Positions 1 to 8,133 of a stretch of DNA of 64,000 bases are shown here, piece by piece. A program made the translations under genes and the position numbers. The stretch lies in the NCBI GenBank assembly GCA_905197665.1, contig CAJJZP010000003.1:62001-126000 (forward strand). Reading direction: 5' to 3'. Origin of the DNA: an uncultured Collinsella sp. GTDB taxonomy: Bacteria; Actinomycetota; Coriobacteriia; Coriobacteriales; Coriobacteriaceae. The notes under the pieces are model-generated. The model saw only the letters and a program-made list of their open reading frames with translations. It had not been told where the DNA came from and searched no databases. Within the stretch, counting starts at the first letter, position 1. Every line of letters begins with the position of its first letter.

Positions 1-92
1 ACGGTTTTCTTGAATTGGAATAGCGTGCCCCCGATGAGGGCGTATTGATGCGTGACGGTGCTCATGTAAATGCCGTTCTTGTCGGAGTTCAT
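1..92 (-). CDS. 5' end of a gene running off the left edge
   Basis: Reading leftwards from an ATG at 92-90, an open frame runs to the window edge without a stop and gives about 30 residues starting MNSDKNGIYMSTVTHQY. An in-frame TAA lies just upstream, so this ATG is the first possible start. No strong ribosome binding site is visible before it. Nothing in the fragment identifies a family. It may be a real gene whose body lies outside the window or a chance open frame. Confidence 0.3.
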   Translation of the reverse strand, partial: MNSDKNGIYMSTVTHQYALIGGTLFQFKKT

Positions 93-272
93 TGAAATGA
101 GGGTACGTTATTTTGATTTTTAAGGGACTCGACTCTGATTTTGGTTCGGCGATAGCGGAGTACACCTCCGTGAGTGGTGTTTGGCTGGTGTCAAAATGTG
201 CGGTAGCTGTTGCTGAATGGGTTTTGGCGGCCATGAGGTGGGCTGGAGGCGCAGGAAACTATCCTCGAATAG

Positions 273-308
273 ACCCTGTGGGCAAAAAATGGTAAATATG
301 AGTACTGT
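273..308. repeat. left arm of a 36-bp inverted repeat
   Basis: The core tgggcaaaaaatgg-aaatatgagtactgt at 279-308 reappears as its reverse complement at 467-496. The match extends to 36 bp (273-308 and 467-502) with two mismatches. The arms are separated by about 158 bp of AT-rich sequence. Weaker similarity (gtttgag...taaca) continues inward of the arms. It could be two opposed copies of a dispersed repeat or regulatory element. Confidence 0.75.
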
Positions 309-466
309 GGTTTGAGCAGTAACATATCATCTGGAAAGTATTTAAGACCAATCGATTCGGATTGGATAGAATCAACCCTCTAAATATGACGATTCGGGAC
401 TTTATGACGCTCGGAATTGACAGAAGATGGCAAATTCAGCCAGATTGCGCTGTTACTAAACTGGTA

Positions 467-502
467 ACAGTACTCATATTTGCCATTTTTTGCCCAGAGG
501 GT
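467..502. repeat. right arm of the 36-bp inverted repeat
   Basis: This is the reverse-complement partner of 273-308, differing at two positions. It carries acagtactcatatttgcc and a run of six T, so transcribed rightward it could resemble a terminator only if paired with the distant left arm. Confidence 0.75.
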
Positions 503-782
503 ATCGCAAGGGGGTTGGACAAAGCATCGATCGCCGCCAATTTCTCGATTGGCTGGTTGGGCGGCAATGAAGTTGCGGCGTAATGGGAAGCGTTTCGCGG
601 CCTTTTGGCTAAAACGGCCCCTTTTCCGCCGCGACTCCTAAAAAGACGCCGGCGCGCCTTGAGTTGCGGCGCGTCGGCGTGATGGCTTTGTTGTGGCTGG
701 GTGTACTTCGGTTGTTCGACGGCTTTGGCATGTCCGATCTTGCCAGGCAAGCCTTGTTACCGTTTAACGTTTGCCCAGATAA

Positions 783-819
783 AACCTGCCAAAATAAACC
801 TGTCCCTAATTGGCAGGTT
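783..819 (-). terminator. terminator-like hairpin after the degV-like gene
   Basis: aacctgcca at 783-791 pairs with tggcaggtt at 811-819. On the minus strand the stem is followed by TTTAT. It lies directly after the stop codon of the degV-like reading frame at 806 and partly overlaps it. Confidence 0.45.
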
Positions 820-1666
820 GGTAGCGGGGGCAGTAGCTGATGGCGATGGCGTCGACGCCTACGTGGGTGGCGATGGTGCAGCCGATGGGGCCGGTGCCGG
901 CGTCTACGTAGTCCTGGCCTGCGAGTGCCTCGTTGACAAGCTCTTGCTCCTCGGCGGCACCGGTCGTGAGCACGCGCACGCTTGAGCCCGGGTGCTCGGC
1001 CAAAAACGCGAGGCAATCTGCCATGGTGTTGGCGACGATGCGCTTGGCGCCGCGACCCTTCTTGATGGCCTTGATCTCGCCCGATTTCCACTCCGGCGAA
1101 ACGGCCAGGCGAATGTTGAGCATCTGCGTGAGCTGGCCGGCAAGCTTGGGCGCGCGGCCGTTCTTAACGAGGTTCTCGAGCGTGCGGGGAATCAGCAGCA
1201 GGTGGGCGTCGGGCAGCGTCGCGCGGATCTGCGCCTCGGTCTCGTCCAAGCAGCGGCCGTCTTCGCGCATGGCCAGTGCGTACTCCGCCAGCAGGCCCTC
1301 GGCGCCCGAGCCGGTGCGCGAGTCGATGCAGCGCACGTCCAGCTCGTGCGTTTCGGCCGTCAGGCTGGCATTGGCATAGCAGGCGGACCACTCGCTTCAT
1401 AGCGAGATAAAGATGGCGCTGTCGTGGCCGTCAGCACGCACGCGGTCAAAGAGTGCCTTGAACTCGCCGGCGCTCGGCTGCGAGGTGTGTGGCAGCTGCT
1501 CGGAGCCGGCCATGCGGGCGACGTATTCCTCGGCGGTAATCTGCACCTGGTCGAGCAGGTCCTCGCCTTCGATAATCACATGTAGCGGAATCACGTAAAT
1601 GCCGAGCTCTTGGGCGCGGGCGGGGGAGATGTCCGACGTGGAGTCGGTTATGATGGCAAAAGACAT
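806..1666 (-). pseudogene. DegV family fatty-acid-binding protein, interrupted by in-frame TGA
   Basis: DegV proteins bind a fatty acid and pass it to the FakA kinase for use in phospholipid synthesis. The frame starts at ATG 1666-1664 after AAAGGTG and begins MSFAIITDSTSDISPA, the typical DegV N-terminus. It reads to DSAIFISL, meets a TGA at 1399-1397, then continues in the same frame with SEWSACYANASLTAET and a normal DegV C-terminal domain ending near ATHVGVDAIAISYCP. Without the stop the protein would be 286 aa, the usual family length. No frameshift is needed; one base change (for example TCA or CGA to TGA) explains it. It is called a pseudogene, though a sequencing error or read-through cannot be excluded. 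An intact paralogue lies at 54605-55459. Confidence 0.8.
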
Positions 1667-1822
1667 AATTGCACCTTTCGTTGGGGCGCCTGCGCGCCGC
1701 CTTCTGAGAGCAAAGTGCGACAAGTATAGTGGAGTTGCTCTACATTGCTAGGTTCAATTGTTGAATAGTCAACAGTTTGAAGTGTCAGTGTGGAAATCAT
1801 CAACTGGGGAAGAGGGATACCG

Positions 1823-2485
1823 ATGGAGGCGTTGGAGACATGCAGGCGGCCGGTTGTGCTGTTCGATTTTGACGGCACGGTGGCCGATACGGGCCGGGCA
1901 GTGATGACCTCGACGCGCAAGACGTTGGCCGCGCGCGGGTTTTCGGAGGCGCAGATGGGTGACCTGCGTCGCATGATCGGGCCTCCGCTGTGGAAGAGCT
2001 TCCACGACTTTTATGGCTTCTCCCGCGAGGAGTCGCTTGTGGTGGCTGACGAGTACCGTGCCTTTTTTGATGAGTTGGGACCGGAAGAGTATCCCGTGTT
2101 CGATGGAATCCCCGAGCTGCTCGATAGCCTTGTCGCACAGGGGCATCGCTTGGCCGTGGCGACGTCACGCATGGAGGCAAAGTGCATTGACATGGTGGGC
2201 GAGCTGGGGCTTTCGCAGTTTGAGGCGGTTGTCGGCATGAACCCTCCGCAGGGGCGCGAGACCAAGGCCGATTCGGTTCGCGATGCCCTGGCAGAGCTCG
2301 GTGCGACGGCGGGCGATGCCGTGATGATCGGCGATCGCTTTAACGACGTCGAGGGCGCGCACGCGATGAACGTGCCGTGCATTGGTATCTATTCGGGCGC
2401 GGCGGCGCCGGGCGAGCACGAGGCGGCGGGTGCCGATGCAGTGGTGCACTCGGTGGCCGAGCTTGCTAAACTTTTCGCTATATAA
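1823..2485 (+). CDS. HAD-superfamily hydrolase (phosphoglycolate phosphatase-like)
   Basis: This 220-aa HAD subfamily IA phosphatase has motif I VLFDFDGTVADTGR close to the N-terminus (nucleophile and acid/base Asp), a helical cap domain, and motif IV GDRFNDVEGA near the C-terminus. The family dephosphorylates small phosphometabolites such as phosphoglycolate or pyrophosphate; the substrate here is unknown. ATG 1823 is chosen over GTG 1790 because gggaagaggg lies at proper spacing before it. It is divergent from the degV-like pseudogene, and the shared AT-rich spacer at 1667-1822 probably holds both promoters. Confidence 0.85.
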   Translation: MEALETCRRPVVLFDFDGTVADTGRAVMTSTRKTLAARGFSEAQMGDLRRMIGPPLWKSFHDFYGFSREESLVVADEYRAFFDELGPEEYPVFDGIPELLDSLVAQGHRLAVATSRMEAKCIDMVGELGLSQFEAVVGMNPPQGRETKADSVRDALAELGATAGDAVMIGDRFNDVEGAHAMNVPCIGIYSGAAAPGEHEAAGADAVVHSVAELAKLFAI

Positions 2486-2539
2486 GTATGTGATGTGAGG
2501 GACGGGCGTACCCGTCGCTCATTGGTAAGGAGGTCGTCC

Positions 2540-3976
2540 ATGAATCAGGTGGAGCAGAGCGTTACCGAGTATGTCGACGAGGTCTGGGAAGATGTCGTCG
2601 CCGATATCGAGCAGTTGGTGAGCTACCCGTCCGTGGTTGTTGCTGCCGATACGGAGCCCGGCGCGCCGTTTGGCCGCCCGGTCCGCGACGCGCTCGATTG
2701 CGCGCTCGGCATTGCGCAAAAGCTCGGCTACCAGACGAGCGACGACGAGGGCTATGTGGGCATTGCCGATATCCCGGGCCGCGGCGACAAGCAGCTCGCG
2801 ACTATCTGCCACGTGGACGTGGTGCCCGCCGGCCCCGGCTGGAACACCGACCCGTTTGCGATGGAGCGTCGCGAGGGCTGGCTGCTCGGCCGTGGCGTGA
2901 TCGACGACAAGGGCCCGGCGGTGTTGTCGCTTTATGCCGGCGCGTACCTGCTCAAGCACGGCATTGTGCCGCGCTATACCTTCCGCGCGCTGCTGGGCTG
3001 CGATGAGGAAGTGGGCATGTCCGACGTTCACCATTATCTGGAGAACCACGCAGACCCCGACTTTCTGTTTACGCCCGATGCCGAGTTTCCGGTCTGCAAT
3101 GCCGAGAAGGGCCAGTTTGGGGCGACGTTCGTGAGTCCCAAGATCGACGGCGGGCGCATCGTGTCGTGGAGCGGCGCCGAGGCGAGCAACGCCATTCCGT
3201 CGCAGTCCATCTGCGAGCTCGCGATTGCCGCTGATGAGCTGCCGGCGCCCGTTGAGAACGCCGACCGCCTGGAGATTACGGCGCTTGATAACGGGCATGC
3301 GCAGATTTTCGCCCACGGTATTGGCGGCCACGCTTCGATGCCTGAGGGCACCATCAACGCTGTCGGCCTCATCGTGGCGTATCTGCGCGAGGCCGAAGAC
3401 GCGTTTGGTGCACGCGATGAGCGCCTGCTGACGCCTGCCGAGCACGAATTCGTCAAGTTCCTGGCCTTTGTGCATGCGGATGCCTATGGCCGCGGCCTGG
3501 GTATCGATGCGACGAGTCCGGCGTTTGGCCCGCTCACGTGCAACCCTGGCGTCATCCGTGTGGCGGATGGCCATATCGAGCAGGTCATCGACGTGCGTTT
3601 CCCTGACAGCACGAGCGCCGATACCATTTGCGAGCAGCTCGAGCCGCTCGTGGGCCGCTTTGGTGTGACGTATCGCGTGGGTCGTGCCAAAGTGCCGTTT
3701 TCGGTGTCTGCCGACGATCCGGCCGTGAAGGCGCTGATTGACACCTATAACGAGTTTACGGGCAAGCATGCCGAGCCCTTTGCCATGGGTGGCGGCACGT
3801 ATGCGCGCAACTTTGCCCGCGCCGTATCGTTTGGCCCCGAGGAGACCGGTCTGGAGCTGCCCGCGTGGGGCGGTCAGATGCATGGCCCCAACGAGTGCGC
3901 CAACGAGGAGCAGCTCAAGCAAGCGCTCAAGATCTATATTGTTGCGATCCTCCGTTTGAATGAATTGGAGCTTTAA
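2540..3976 (+). CDS. M20 family dipeptidase (PepV/Sapep-like)
   Basis: This 478-aa metallopeptidase has the PepV-type layout. The zinc-binding HVDVVPAG lies near residue 93, the bridging-Asp motif GRGVIDDKGP follows, then the catalytic Glu pair GCDEEVGM. A large lid domain comes next, and the C-terminal zinc His sits in GGQMHGPNE. Cytosolic PepV/Sapep enzymes hydrolyse dipeptides. The start ATG 2540 follows a strong AAGGAGG at about 8 bases; the upstream in-frame GTG/ATG region looks non-coding. The gene stands 55 bp after the HAD gene and may be cotranscribed with it. Confidence 0.88.
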   Translation: MNQVEQSVTEYVDEVWEDVVADIEQLVSYPSVVVAADTEPGAPFGRPVRDALDCALGIAQKLGYQTSDDEGYVGIADIPGRGDKQLATICHVDVVPAGPGWNTDPFAMERREGWLLGRGVIDDKGPAVLSLYAGAYLLKHGIVPRYTFRALLGCDEEVGMSDVHHYLENHADPDFLFTPDAEFPVCNAEKGQFGATFVSPKIDGGRIVSWSGAEASNAIPSQSICELAIAADELPAPVENADRLEITALDNGHAQIFAHGIGGHASMPEGTINAVGLIVAYLREAEDAFGARDERLLTPAEHEFVKFLAFVHADAYGRGLGIDATSPAFGPLTCNPGVIRVADGHIEQVIDVRFPDSTSADTICEQLEPLVGRFGVTYRVGRAKVPFSVSADDPAVKALIDTYNEFTGKHAEPFAMGGGTYARNFARAVSFGPEETGLELPAWGGQMHGPNECANEEQLKQALKIYIVAILRLNELEL

Positions 3977-3997
3977 GGTTTCGCGGTTTCCCAATCT

Positions 3998-4066
3998 AAG
4001 TTGCGGTGGAATAGTTCCTAGAATGGGCCATTTGATGGCCAAGCAGGAACTATTTCACCGCAACTT
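3998..4066 (+). terminator. 69-bp palindrome, probable terminator
   Basis: aagttgcggtggaatagtt at 3998 onward pairs with the reverse complement ending at 4066, giving 21 of 22 pairs per arm. The central loop carries its own ggcca/tggcc stem. The right arm is followed by tgtttttattg. It lies 22 bp after the dipeptidase stop, as expected for a terminator, but the arms are longer than usual and it may be a dispersed palindromic repeat. Confidence 0.7.
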
Positions 4067-4269
4067 TGTTTTTATTGGTGTAAAAGGTGCGCCATGTTCG
4101 GCGCTGGATTGTTATCCGTTTGTAAAGGCTGGGCAGAGCTTGCGGTAAGGGTCTATCAAATGTCCGTAAGAAACCGCAGATAAGGCGGTCGTCGCCCGAT
4201 CGAGACCGTATCTTTCCAAACAGCAAAGCGGGCAGGGCGCCCGCGAGTCGCATGTATGAAAGGAAGATC

Positions 4270-5208
4270 ATGCTCGATCAGGCTTATTCTCGTCGTCAGT
4301 TCCTCGGCCTCGCTGGTGGTCTTGCCAGCATCGTCGGTCTCGGTCTCGTTGGTTGCGGCGGCTCCAACGCCGCCAACACCGCTGCTGAGGGCAGCGCCGC
4401 TGCTGCCGAGTCCGTCTCGGGCGAGGTGACCTACGACGGCGCTTCCTCGTTCCAGGCTCTCGTCGAGGCTGCTGCCGAGAAGTTCATGGATGCCAACCCG
4501 GACGTCTCCGTCTCTGGCTCGGGTAACGGTTCGGGCAAGGGCCTGACCGCTGTCGCCGCCGGCACAGTCACCATCGGTAACTCCGACGTCTTCGCCGAGA
4601 CCAAGCTCGAGGCCGATCAGGTCAAGAACCTCGTCGACCACGAGGTGGCCGTCGTAGGCATGGGCCCCGTCGTCTCCAAGAACGTCAAGGTTGACGACCT
4701 GTCCCTCGAGCAGCTCAAGGGCATCTTCTCCGGCCAGATCACCAACTGGAAGGAGGTCGGCGGCGACGACGCCAAGATCGTCGTTCTCAACCGCAAGGCC
4801 GGCTCCGGCACCCGCGCCACCTTCGAGGCCGCCGTCTTTGGCGACGAGGCCGTCGACTTTAAGGGCGACGCCGAGCTCGACAAGTCCGGCGATGTCCAGA
4901 CTCAGATGGGCAGCACCGACAACGCCATCTCGTACCTCGACTTCTCGCACTTCGACGACTCCAAGTTCAACGCCATCAAGGTCGAGGGCGTCGAGCCCAA
5001 GAGCGCAAACGTCACCGACGATTCCTTCAAGATTTGGGCTACCGAGCACATGTACTGCGCGAAGGACGCCGACGAGGCCACCAAGGCCTTCCTGGAGTTC
5101 ATGCTTTCCGACGACGTCCAGGGCAAGCTCGTCGAGGAGCAGGGCTTCATTCCCGTCTCTGCCATGAAGGTCGTCAAGGACGCCAGCGGCAAGGTCTCCT
5201 CTAAATAA
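4270..5208 (+). CDS. pstS: Phosphate ABC transporter, substrate-binding lipoprotein PstS
   Basis: This is the extracytoplasmic phosphate receptor of the Pst high-affinity importer, 312 aa. The N-terminus contains SRRQFLGLAGG, a twin-arginine type signal, followed by a hydrophobic stretch and the lipobox LVGC (Cys about residue 26), so it is probably exported folded and lipid-anchored. The mature part has the PstS phosphate-binding features DGASSFQ, GSGNGSGKG and RKAGSGTRATFE. ATG 4270 is preferred over ATG 4252 because GAAAGGAAG lies just upstream. It is first of pstS-pstC-pstA-pstB. No phoU or two-component genes follow, and no clear Pho box is seen upstream. Confidence 0.95.
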   Translation: MLDQAYSRRQFLGLAGGLASIVGLGLVGCGGSNAANTAAEGSAAAAESVSGEVTYDGASSFQALVEAAAEKFMDANPDVSVSGSGNGSGKGLTAVAAGTVTIGNSDVFAETKLEADQVKNLVDHEVAVVGMGPVVSKNVKVDDLSLEQLKGIFSGQITNWKEVGGDDAKIVVLNRKAGSGTRATFEAAVFGDEAVDFKGDAELDKSGDVQTQMGSTDNAISYLDFSHFDDSKFNAIKVEGVEPKSANVTDDSFKIWATEHMYCAKDADEATKAFLEFMLSDDVQGKLVEEQGFIPVSAMKVVKDASGKVSSK

Positions 5209-5232
5209 GTAACCGCCCCGGAAAGGTTTGCA

Positions 5233-6141
5233 ATGGCAAAACAGCTGCCAAAGCGCGACCTTGAGAACGTGGGCCTGGGCGTCACGGGTGCGTGCGTAGC
5301 GCTCGTGACGCTTGTCGTTGCCGCGCTCATCTTTATGGTCGCCCAAAAGGGCCTCTCGGCTTTTGTCAAGGACGGCGTCTCAGTCGTCGAGTTCTTTGCC
5401 GGCACCAAGTGGGACCTGGCCAACACAGCCGAAAACGGCCTGCCCTACACCGGCGCCCTGCCCCTGATCGTCACCTCGTTTGCGGTCATGGTGCTCTCCA
5501 CGCTCATCGCGCTGCCCATCGCCATCGGCTCCGCCATCTTTGCGGTCGAGATCCAGCCTAAGTTTGGCTCCAAGGTCTTTCAGCCGCTTATTGAGCTTTT
5601 GACCGGCATTCCCTCGGTCGTCTTTGGCCTGATCGGCTTTCGCGTGGTCGTCGGCCTTATGAAGAGCGTTTTCCACGTGAGCACGGGCCTGGGCATCTTG
5701 CCCGGCGCCATCGTGCTGGCCGTCATGATTCTGCCGACGATGACTACGCTTTCGGTCGATGGTCTGCGCGCCGTGCCCGACAGTTACCGTCAGGGCTCGC
5801 TCGCGCTGGGCTACACCCGCTGGCAGACCATCTGGCACGTGGTGCTCAAGTCTGCCATGCCGTCGCTCATGACTGCAGTCATCCTTGGCATGACCCGCGC
5901 CTTTGGCGAAACGCTCGCCGTGCGCATGGTTATCGGCGGCATCGAGGCCATGCCGACGTCGCTGCTGTCGCCAGCCTCCACCATCACCACCACGCTCACC
6001 ACGTCCATGGCGGTCTATGCCGAGGGTTCGGCCCAGGACGACGTTCTGTGGGCGCTCGGTCTGCTGCTGATGGGCATGAGCCTCATCTTTATCCTGATCA
6101 TCCATCTCATTGGCCGCAAGGGGGCGAAGGCTCGTGGCTAG
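5233..6141 (+). CDS. pstC: Phosphate ABC transporter permease PstC
   Basis: This 302-aa integral membrane permease carries a BPD_transp_1 domain. About six membrane segments are visible, for example ALVTLVVAALIFMVA at the N-terminus. The coupling-helix EAA-like motif is around YRQGSLALGYTRWQTIWHVV. The start follows GGAAAGG, 24 bp after pstS. It overlaps the pstA start by 8 bp, so translation of the two is likely coupled. Confidence 0.95.
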   Translation: MAKQLPKRDLENVGLGVTGACVALVTLVVAALIFMVAQKGLSAFVKDGVSVVEFFAGTKWDLANTAENGLPYTGALPLIVTSFAVMVLSTLIALPIAIGSAIFAVEIQPKFGSKVFQPLIELLTGIPSVVFGLIGFRVVVGLMKSVFHVSTGLGILPGAIVLAVMILPTMTTLSVDGLRAVPDSYRQGSLALGYTRWQTIWHVVLKSAMPSLMTAVILGMTRAFGETLAVRMVIGGIEAMPTSLLSPASTITTTLTTSMAVYAEGSAQDDVLWALGLLLMGMSLIFILIIHLIGRKGAKARG

Positions 6142-7060
6142 CACGCGCATCCACATCGACGAGGCGAGACTCGGGCGTGTCCAAAAGCAGGACCGCATCG
6201 CCACGGGCGTGCTGACGGCGATTGTCGCCATCGTCATGCTTATCGTCGTCTCCATGGTGGCCTACATCCTGTTCGAGGGTATCTCGACGCTGTTCCAGCC
6301 GGGCTTTCTCACGCAGCCCGCACGCGCCAACGGAACGCAGGGCGGCGTGCTCTACCAGCTGTTCGACTCGTTCTATCTGCTGCTGATCACTCTAGTCATC
6401 TCGGTGCCCATCAGCCTGGGCGGAGCGGTCTTCCTGGTTGAGTACGCGCCGAACGGCCCTATCCGCGACATCGCCTCCACCGCTATCGAGACCTTGTCCT
6501 CGTTGCCTTCCATCGTCGTCGGCATGTTCGGCTTTCTGGTGTTCTCGGTGCAGCTGGGCTGGAAGTACTCCATCATCTCCGGCGCCGTCGCGCTCACCAT
6601 GTTCAACATCCCCATCCTGGTGCGCGTGATTCAGCAGGCGCTCGAGGACGTGCCGCAGGCCCAGCGCGATGCGTGCCTGGCCATGGGACTCACCCGCTGG
6701 GAGGCCACGCTGCACATTCTGATTCCCGAGGCCATGCCCGCCATCGTGACCGGCATCGTGCTTTCGGCCGGCCGTGTCTTTGGCGAGGCCGCGGCGCTGC
6801 TCTTTACCTCGGGCATGAGCTCGCCGGTGCGTCTGAACTTCTTGAGCTTTAACCTGTCGAGTCCCACCTGCGCCTGGAACGTGTTCCGTCCCGGCGAGTC
6901 GCTGGCCGTGCACATCTACAAGATCTATGGCGAGGGCAGCCCCGAGGCCCAGCAGATCGTCTGGGGCACCGCGGCACTGCTGATGATCTGCGTGCTGCTG
7001 TTTAACGTAATCGCCCGTATCGTGGGCAAGCAACTGGCAAGGAAGATGACGGCCGAATGA
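6134..7060 (+). CDS. pstA: Phosphate ABC transporter permease PstA
   Basis: This is the second membrane subunit of the Pst channel, 308 aa. Membrane segments begin with AIVAIVMLIVVSMVAYI, and the coupling motif QRDACLAMGLTRWEATLHI is typical. The GTG at 6134 overlaps the last codons of pstC (TAG 6139-6141) and is preceded by gggggcgaagg. It ends in ATGA shared with pstB. Confidence 0.95.
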   Translation: MASTRIHIDEARLGRVQKQDRIATGVLTAIVAIVMLIVVSMVAYILFEGISTLFQPGFLTQPARANGTQGGVLYQLFDSFYLLLITLVISVPISLGGAVFLVEYAPNGPIRDIASTAIETLSSLPSIVVGMFGFLVFSVQLGWKYSIISGAVALTMFNIPILVRVIQQALEDVPQAQRDACLAMGLTRWEATLHILIPEAMPAIVTGIVLSAGRVFGEAAALLFTSGMSSPVRLNFLSFNLSSPTCAWNVFRPGESLAVHIYKIYGEGSPEAQQIVWGTAALLMICVLLFNVIARIVGKQLARKMTAE

Positions 7061-7929
7061 GCGAGATGAATGCAACGCCCGCAACCGAGGCGGCCACGTC
7101 CGAGACCCAGGACTTTCTGTCGAGCGTGGGGGAGAGCGAGAGGCGCGTGCGCGTGAGCGGCAAGGCCGTGAGCGACGAGGTCGTGCTCTCCGCCAAGGAC
7201 GTCAACGTGTACTATGGCGACCACCATGCGCTGCACAATACGTCGCTCGACTTCCACAAGGGTGAGATCACGGCGCTCATCGGGCCTTCGGGCTGCGGCA
7301 AGTCGACCTTCTTGCGTAGCCTCAACCTGATGAATCGCGAGATTCGCCGCTGTCGCGTGGAGGGCGAGATCAACTACCGCGGGCGCAACGTGAACACCAA
7401 GACCGAGAACACGTACGAGCTGCGTCGCTCCATCGGCATGGTGTTCCAGCAGCCCAATCCGTTTCGCAAGTCCATTCGCGACAACATCACCTTTGCGCCC
7501 AAGCGCCACGGCATCACCGACCGTGACGAGCTCGACCGCATGGTCGAGGAAAGTCTGCGCGGTGCCGCGCTGTGGGACGAGGTCAAAGACAAGCTCGACA
7601 AGAGCGCCTACGCGCTTTCGGGCGGTCAGCAGCAGCGTCTGTGCATTGCGCGCACGCTGGCGCTCAACCCCGACGTGATCCTGTTCGACGAGCCCTGCTC
7701 GGCGCTCGACCCCATCTCGACGTTGGCGATCGAGGACCTGATGTCGTCGATCGTTGCCGACCGTGCCATCGTCATCGTGACGCACAACATGGAGCAGGCG
7801 TCGCGCGTGTCCAACCGCACGGCGTTCTTCTACATGGGCGATATGGTCGAGTACGACGAGACCGACGAGATTTTCCAACGGCCCAAGGATAAGCGGCTGA
7901 ATGATTACCTCACCGGCATGTTCTCCTAG
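7057..7929 (+). CDS. pstB: Phosphate ABC transporter ATP-binding protein PstB
   Basis: This 290-aa ATPase powers phosphate import. Walker A is GPSGCGKST, the Q-loop is GMVFQQPNPF, the signature is LSGGQQQRLCIARTLA, Walker B is VILFDEPCSALDP, and the switch His lies in IVTHNMEQA. It carries about 40 extra residues at the N-terminus compared with the usual 250-aa PstB, rich in Glu/Thr/Ala. The ATG overlaps the pstA stop. A terminator follows at 7985. Confidence 0.95.
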   Translation: MSEMNATPATEAATSETQDFLSSVGESERRVRVSGKAVSDEVVLSAKDVNVYYGDHHALHNTSLDFHKGEITALIGPSGCGKSTFLRSLNLMNREIRRCRVEGEINYRGRNVNTKTENTYELRRSIGMVFQQPNPFRKSIRDNITFAPKRHGITDRDELDRMVEESLRGAALWDEVKDKLDKSAYALSGGQQQRLCIARTLALNPDVILFDEPCSALDPISTLAIEDLMSSIVADRAIVIVTHNMEQASRVSNRTAFFYMGDMVEYDETDEIFQRPKDKRLNDYLTGMFS

Positions 7930-7984
7930 TCCGGGACATGCTTGAGGCCCGCGGCGGCCATGGTTGCCGTGGGACTGATTGGAG

Positions 7985-8022
7985 AGGCGGGTCATCTCTT
8001 TTGCGAGATGGCCCGCCTTTTG
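7985..8022 (+). terminator. pst operon terminator
   Basis: aggcgggtcatctc pairs with gagatggcccgcct across a short loop and is followed by tttt. It sits 55 bp after pstB. Confidence 0.8.
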
Positions 8023-8038
8023 CTCTGCGACCGAAACG

Positions 8039-8075
8039 ACCACCACAAAGGGGACAGGCGCCTTCGTAGTGGTTT
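8039..8075. repeat. CCACCACAAAGG hairpin repeat, copy 1
   Basis: accaccacaaagg is followed after 9 bases by a degenerate inverted copy, ccttcgtagtggtt. It is one of six intergenic copies in the window and the least perfect. Confidence 0.6.
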
Positions 8076-8133
8076 GGGGTGGGGCTCGCTGCTATCATGG
8101 ACAACGTTGAATTTCTACGAAGGAGCAGGGCAT

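Larger units (their letters stand above)
93..805. other. 713-bp non-coding, AT-richer gap
   Basis: No convincing gene is seen. The open frames at 113-295 and 362-583 lack ribosome binding sites and family resemblance. The gap holds a long inverted repeat (273-308 with 467-502), a GC-rich hairpin at about 642-678 (acgccggcgcgcc against a near-complementary copy), and the terminator of the degV-like gene near 783-819. Confidence 0.6.

Noticed and set aside
1397..1399. Selenocysteine at the in-frame TGA of the degV-like gene
   Set aside because: DegV proteins have no Cys/Sec at this site, and no SECIS-like stem directly follows the TGA. A nonsense mutation is simpler.
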